The translations under genes and the position numbers were made by a program. Below the pieces are notes generated by a model. That model was not told the DNA's origin, did not search any database, and was given only the letters and a program-made list of their open reading frames with translations. From contig JAKJAC010000013.1 of assembly GCA_022707705.1 (NCBI GenBank), positions 294 through 36,493 of the forward strand: a DNA stretch of 36,200 nucleotides. The letters are read 5' to 3'. Source of the DNA: Chloroflexota bacterium. Lineage in GTDB: Bacteria; Chloroflexota; Anaerolineae; B4-G1; SLSP01. Below are positions 33,714-36,200 of this stretch, piece by piece. The first letter of the stretch is position 1; each line of letters starts with the position of its first letter.

Positions 33714-36200
33714 ATGCCTGACCCCTTTGTTATTCCCTTCTCTCGACGCGATTATCTGGATGCACTGGAAGACCATGTCGTTCTCTTTGACGGCGCAACC
33801 GGTACGCAGCTGGCGCGAATGTCGCCGACAGCTGCTGATTTTGGCGGGGCGCATACTGAGGGTCTGAACGAGATGCTGCTGTTGCATCGCCCTGACCTTG
33901 TTGAAGCCACACACGCAGCGTATTTCAACGCTGGCGCCGAGGTGGTCGAGACCAATTCTTTCCGCGCTAACCGGTTGACGCTAGCGGAATTTGGCGTGGG
34001 GGAAATGGCATTGGACCTCAATCGCCGTGCGGCACAGTTGGCGCGCCGTGTCGCTGACCGGGTAGCGTTTGAGGCACACGCGCCGCGCTTTGTGGCGGGC
34101 TCTATGGGACCAACGGGGCGGTTGCTCTCGCTGGAAGATGTCACGGGCGAGACGAGCTTTGATATGTTGGTCGAGGTGTATGCTGAAGCCGCGCAGGGAT
34201 TGTTGGAGGGTGGGGTAGATGTTCTGTTGCTTGAGACGCAACAGGATTTGCTCGAGCTCAAGGCAGCGATTCACGGCGTTTGGCGTGCTTTCCGGTGTTT
34301 GAATCTGCGCGTGCCATTGCAGGCGCAGATTACGCTCGATGCGGGTGGAAGGATGTTGACCGGACCGGATATCGTAGCGGTAGCGGCGACACTTGCGGCA
34401 TTGCCTGTGGATGTCATGGGCATTAATTGCTCTACCGGTCCAGAGGAGATGCGTGATGCGGTAAGACGGTTGGTCACACTCAGCGCTCGACCTGTTTGTG
34501 TTATGCCCAATGCGGGGATGCCGCAAAACGTCGGCGGCAAAGCGATCTATACTCTGGCGCCAGGGGCATTTGCGATAGCAATGGCGGAGTTTGCTGCATG
34601 GGGTGTTCGCGCGATGGGGGGGTGCTGTGGTACTGGTCCGGAGCACATCGAGGCGCTGCGGAGTGCCTTGGATTGTAGAGGGGTAGAGGGGCAGCGAGGT
34701 AGAGAGATATCGGTCTACAATCATCCTGTTTTGCCCTATCTCGCTAGCGGCGTCCAAGCGGTGGCGTTGCATCAGGAACCACGTCCATTATTGGTGGGGG
34801 AACGCATCAACACACAAGGTTCCAAGGTGGCGCGGACGTTAGTGCTCGAAGAGCGTTATCCGGCGCTGGTGGCGCTGGCTGAGGAGCAGGTGAGCGCCGG
34901 GGCGCATGTGTTGGATGTGTGTGTGGCGTTGACCGAACGTGCTGATGAGGCAGCAACGATGCGGCATGTTGCGGCATTGCTGGCGCGCAACACAGCTGCG
35001 CCATTGATGCTGGATACGACTGATTTGGCAGTGATGCGTGCAGGGCTTGAGCGTTATCCTGGACGCGCCATCATCAACTCGGTGAACCTGGAAGGGGGTG
35101 AGGCGCGGGCGAGAGAGATTCTCACCCTGGCACGGGAGTTCGGCGCGGCGTTGATTGTGTTGACGATAGACGAGGCGGGAATGGCAAAAACCGCAGAGCG
35201 TAAGCTGGCAGTAGCCCGGCGCCTCTACGCGTTGGCGGTGGATGAGATTGGCCTTCCGCCGCACGCGCTGATTTTCGACCCATTGACTTTCACCCTGGCA
35301 ACCGGGGATCCGGAAAGCGCAGGTGCAGCTCTGGAGACGCTGACAGCGCTGCGCCGCATTAAGGTGGAATTGCCTGGTACACTGACCAATCTGGGCGTGA
35401 GCAATGTCTCCTATGGGCTTCGCCCTGCGGCGCGACGGGTGCTCAATAGCGTCTTTCTCTTCCGGGCGGTAGAAGCGGGCCTTGATGTTGCTATTGTCAA
35501 CCCCGCACAGATTATGCCTTACGCCGATATTCCGCTCGCGGAACGCGCGCTGGCGGATGAGGTGATTTTCAACCACCGCGCGGATGCACTGGAGGACTTC
35601 ATTGCGGCGTTTGAAGGTCAACGCGCTACAGATTTGGTCATCGAGACAACCTCGCTCGACCCCACCACGCAGCTTTACGAAGCAGTGTTGCGCCGCCGCC
35701 GTGAAGGTGTCGAGGCGTTGGTCGAAACCTGCCTGACTTTGCATCCTCCATTGGAGGTATTGAACGCCATTCTCTTACCGGCAATGAAGGAAGTGGGGGA
35801 GCGCTTCGGCGCAGGTGAACTGATATTGCCCTTTGTGCTGCAATCTGCCGAGGTGATGAAATCTGCCGTGGGGCGGCTAGAGCAAGCACTCGATCGCTCG
35901 GAGGGCGTTTCAAAGGGCGTGGTAGTGCTTGCGACCGTCTTTGGCGATGTGCATGACATCGGCAAAAACCTGGTTAAGACAATCCTCGCTAACAACGGCT
36001 ACACCGTTCACGATTTGGGCAAGCAAGTGCCTGTGGACGAAATTCTTGATCAAGCAGTGGCGCTTAGGGCAGACGCCATTGGGCTGAGTGCGCTGCTCGT
36101 GGCGACAAGCCGAGAGATGGCGCGTGCGGTGGAAGAATTACAGCGACGTGGATTGGCGATTCCGCTATTGGTGGGGGGCGCGGCGATCAATCCAGCCTTT
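33714..36200 (+). CDS. metH: Methionine synthase, cobalamin-dependent (truncated by window end)
   Basis: It transfers a methyl group from methyl-tetrahydrofolate via cobalamin to homocysteine. 829 codons are visible, with no stop before the edge. Homocysteine-binding domain (about 1-320): FDGATGTQL and zinc ligands C239 (INCSTG) and C304-C305 (GGCCGTG). An unusually basic, low-complexity linker follows near 318-335 (LDCRGVEGQRGREIS). Pterin-binding domain from about 360: LLVGERINTQGS, INSVNLE and TNLGVSNVSYGL. Cobalamin-binding domain from about 660: a helical cap, then D745-V-H747-D-I-G750 with the cobalt-ligand histidine. Whether the reactivation domain follows cannot be seen. TGGAGG precedes ATG 33714. 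No cobalamin or SAM riboswitch was recognised upstream; it is probably co-transcribed with coaX. Confidence 0.94.
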   Translation, partial: MPDPFVIPFSRRDYLDALEDHVVLFDGATGTQLARMSPTAADFGGAHTEGLNEMLLLHRPDLVEATHAAYFNAGAEVVETNSFRANRLTLAEFGVGEMALDLNRRAAQLARRVADRVAFEAHAPRFVAGSMGPTGRLLSLEDVTGETSFDMLVEVYAEAAQGLLEGGVDVLLLETQQDLLELKAAIHGVWRAFRCLNLRVPLQAQITLDAGGRMLTGPDIVAVAATLAALPVDVMGINCSTGPEEMRDAVRRLVTLSARPVCVMPNAGMPQNVGGKAIYTLAPGAFAIAMAEFAAWGVRAMGGCCGTGPEHIEALRSALDCRGVEGQRGREISVYNHPVLPYLASGVQAVALHQEPRPLLVGERINTQGSKVARTLVLEERYPALVALAEEQVSAGAHVLDVCVALTERADEAATMRHVAALLARNTAAPLMLDTTDLAVMRAGLERYPGRAIINSVNLEGGEARAREILTLAREFGAALIVLTIDEAGMAKTAERKLAVARRLYALAVDEIGLPPHALIFDPLTFTLATGDPESAGAALETLTALRRIKVELPGTLTNLGVSNVSYGLRPAARRVLNSVFLFRAVEAGLDVAIVNPAQIMPYADIPLAERALADEVIFNHRADALEDFIAAFEGQRATDLVIETTSLDPTTQLYEAVLRRRREGVEALVETCLTLHPPLEVLNAILLPAMKEVGERFGAGELILPFVLQSAEVMKSAVGRLEQALDRSEGVSKGVVVLATVFGDVHDIGKNLVKTILANNGYTVHDLGKQVPVDEILDQAVALRADAIGLSALLVATSREMARAVEELQRRGLAIPLLVGGAAINPAF

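Overview
The window reads as a chromosomal segment of a Chloroflexota (Anaerolineae-like) bacterium, probably thermophilic or metagenome-derived. This is an inference from gene content: PMT-type glycosyltransferases with extra C-terminal beta-domains, a giant BatA/VWA protein, a fused two-ATPase ECF cassette and bacterial sigma-70-like promoters. GC is moderate (mid-50s by eye). I saw no tRNA, rRNA, CRISPR array, transposase or phage gene, and no stretch above 300 nt lacks a gene.

Layout. (1) 1-3308: the start of a divergent acetyltransferase-like gene, a long palindrome, clpB, a strong hairpin terminator and a small membrane protein. (2) 3418-12803, minus strand: an envelope-glycosylation cluster of an alpha/beta hydrolase, three polyprenyl-phosphate-dependent glycosyltransferases and a secreted carbohydrate-binding-like protein. 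The last glycosyltransferase is broken by an in-frame amber codon. (3) 12857-15302, plus: secD-secF with a near-consensus promoter and a clean terminator. (4) 15335-19840, plus: a 1501-residue membrane-anchored protein with three VWA regions, apparently a fusion of two families. (5) 20027-22790, minus: three tandem paralogous RpiR/MurR-type regulators with degenerate SIS motifs and a perfect 24-bp palindrome ahead of the first-transcribed copy. Divergent from it is a small lipoprotein. (6) 23564-28004, minus: a tight operon of two M16 peptidases (one active, one without the zinc motif), acpS (frameshifted), dtd and a DprA/Smf-like protein. (7) 28069-29400, minus: UDP-glucose 6-dehydrogenase with its own promoter. 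(8) 29489-32042, minus: ecfA (two fused ATPases) and ecfT; divergently, 32242-36200 plus: an ECF S-component, coaX and a metH-type methionine synthase that runs off the window.

How the parts fit. The S-component next to coaX suggests pantothenate import followed by phosphorylation towards CoA. acpS uses CoA, so its apparent frameshift deserves checking. ugd and the glycosyltransferases supply and use sugars for the cell envelope; SecDF supports protein export. The most unusual items are the amber-interrupted glycosyltransferase, the frameshifted acpS, the three-VWA fusion protein, the RpiR triplet with its palindrome, and apparently leaderless transcripts at two genes.
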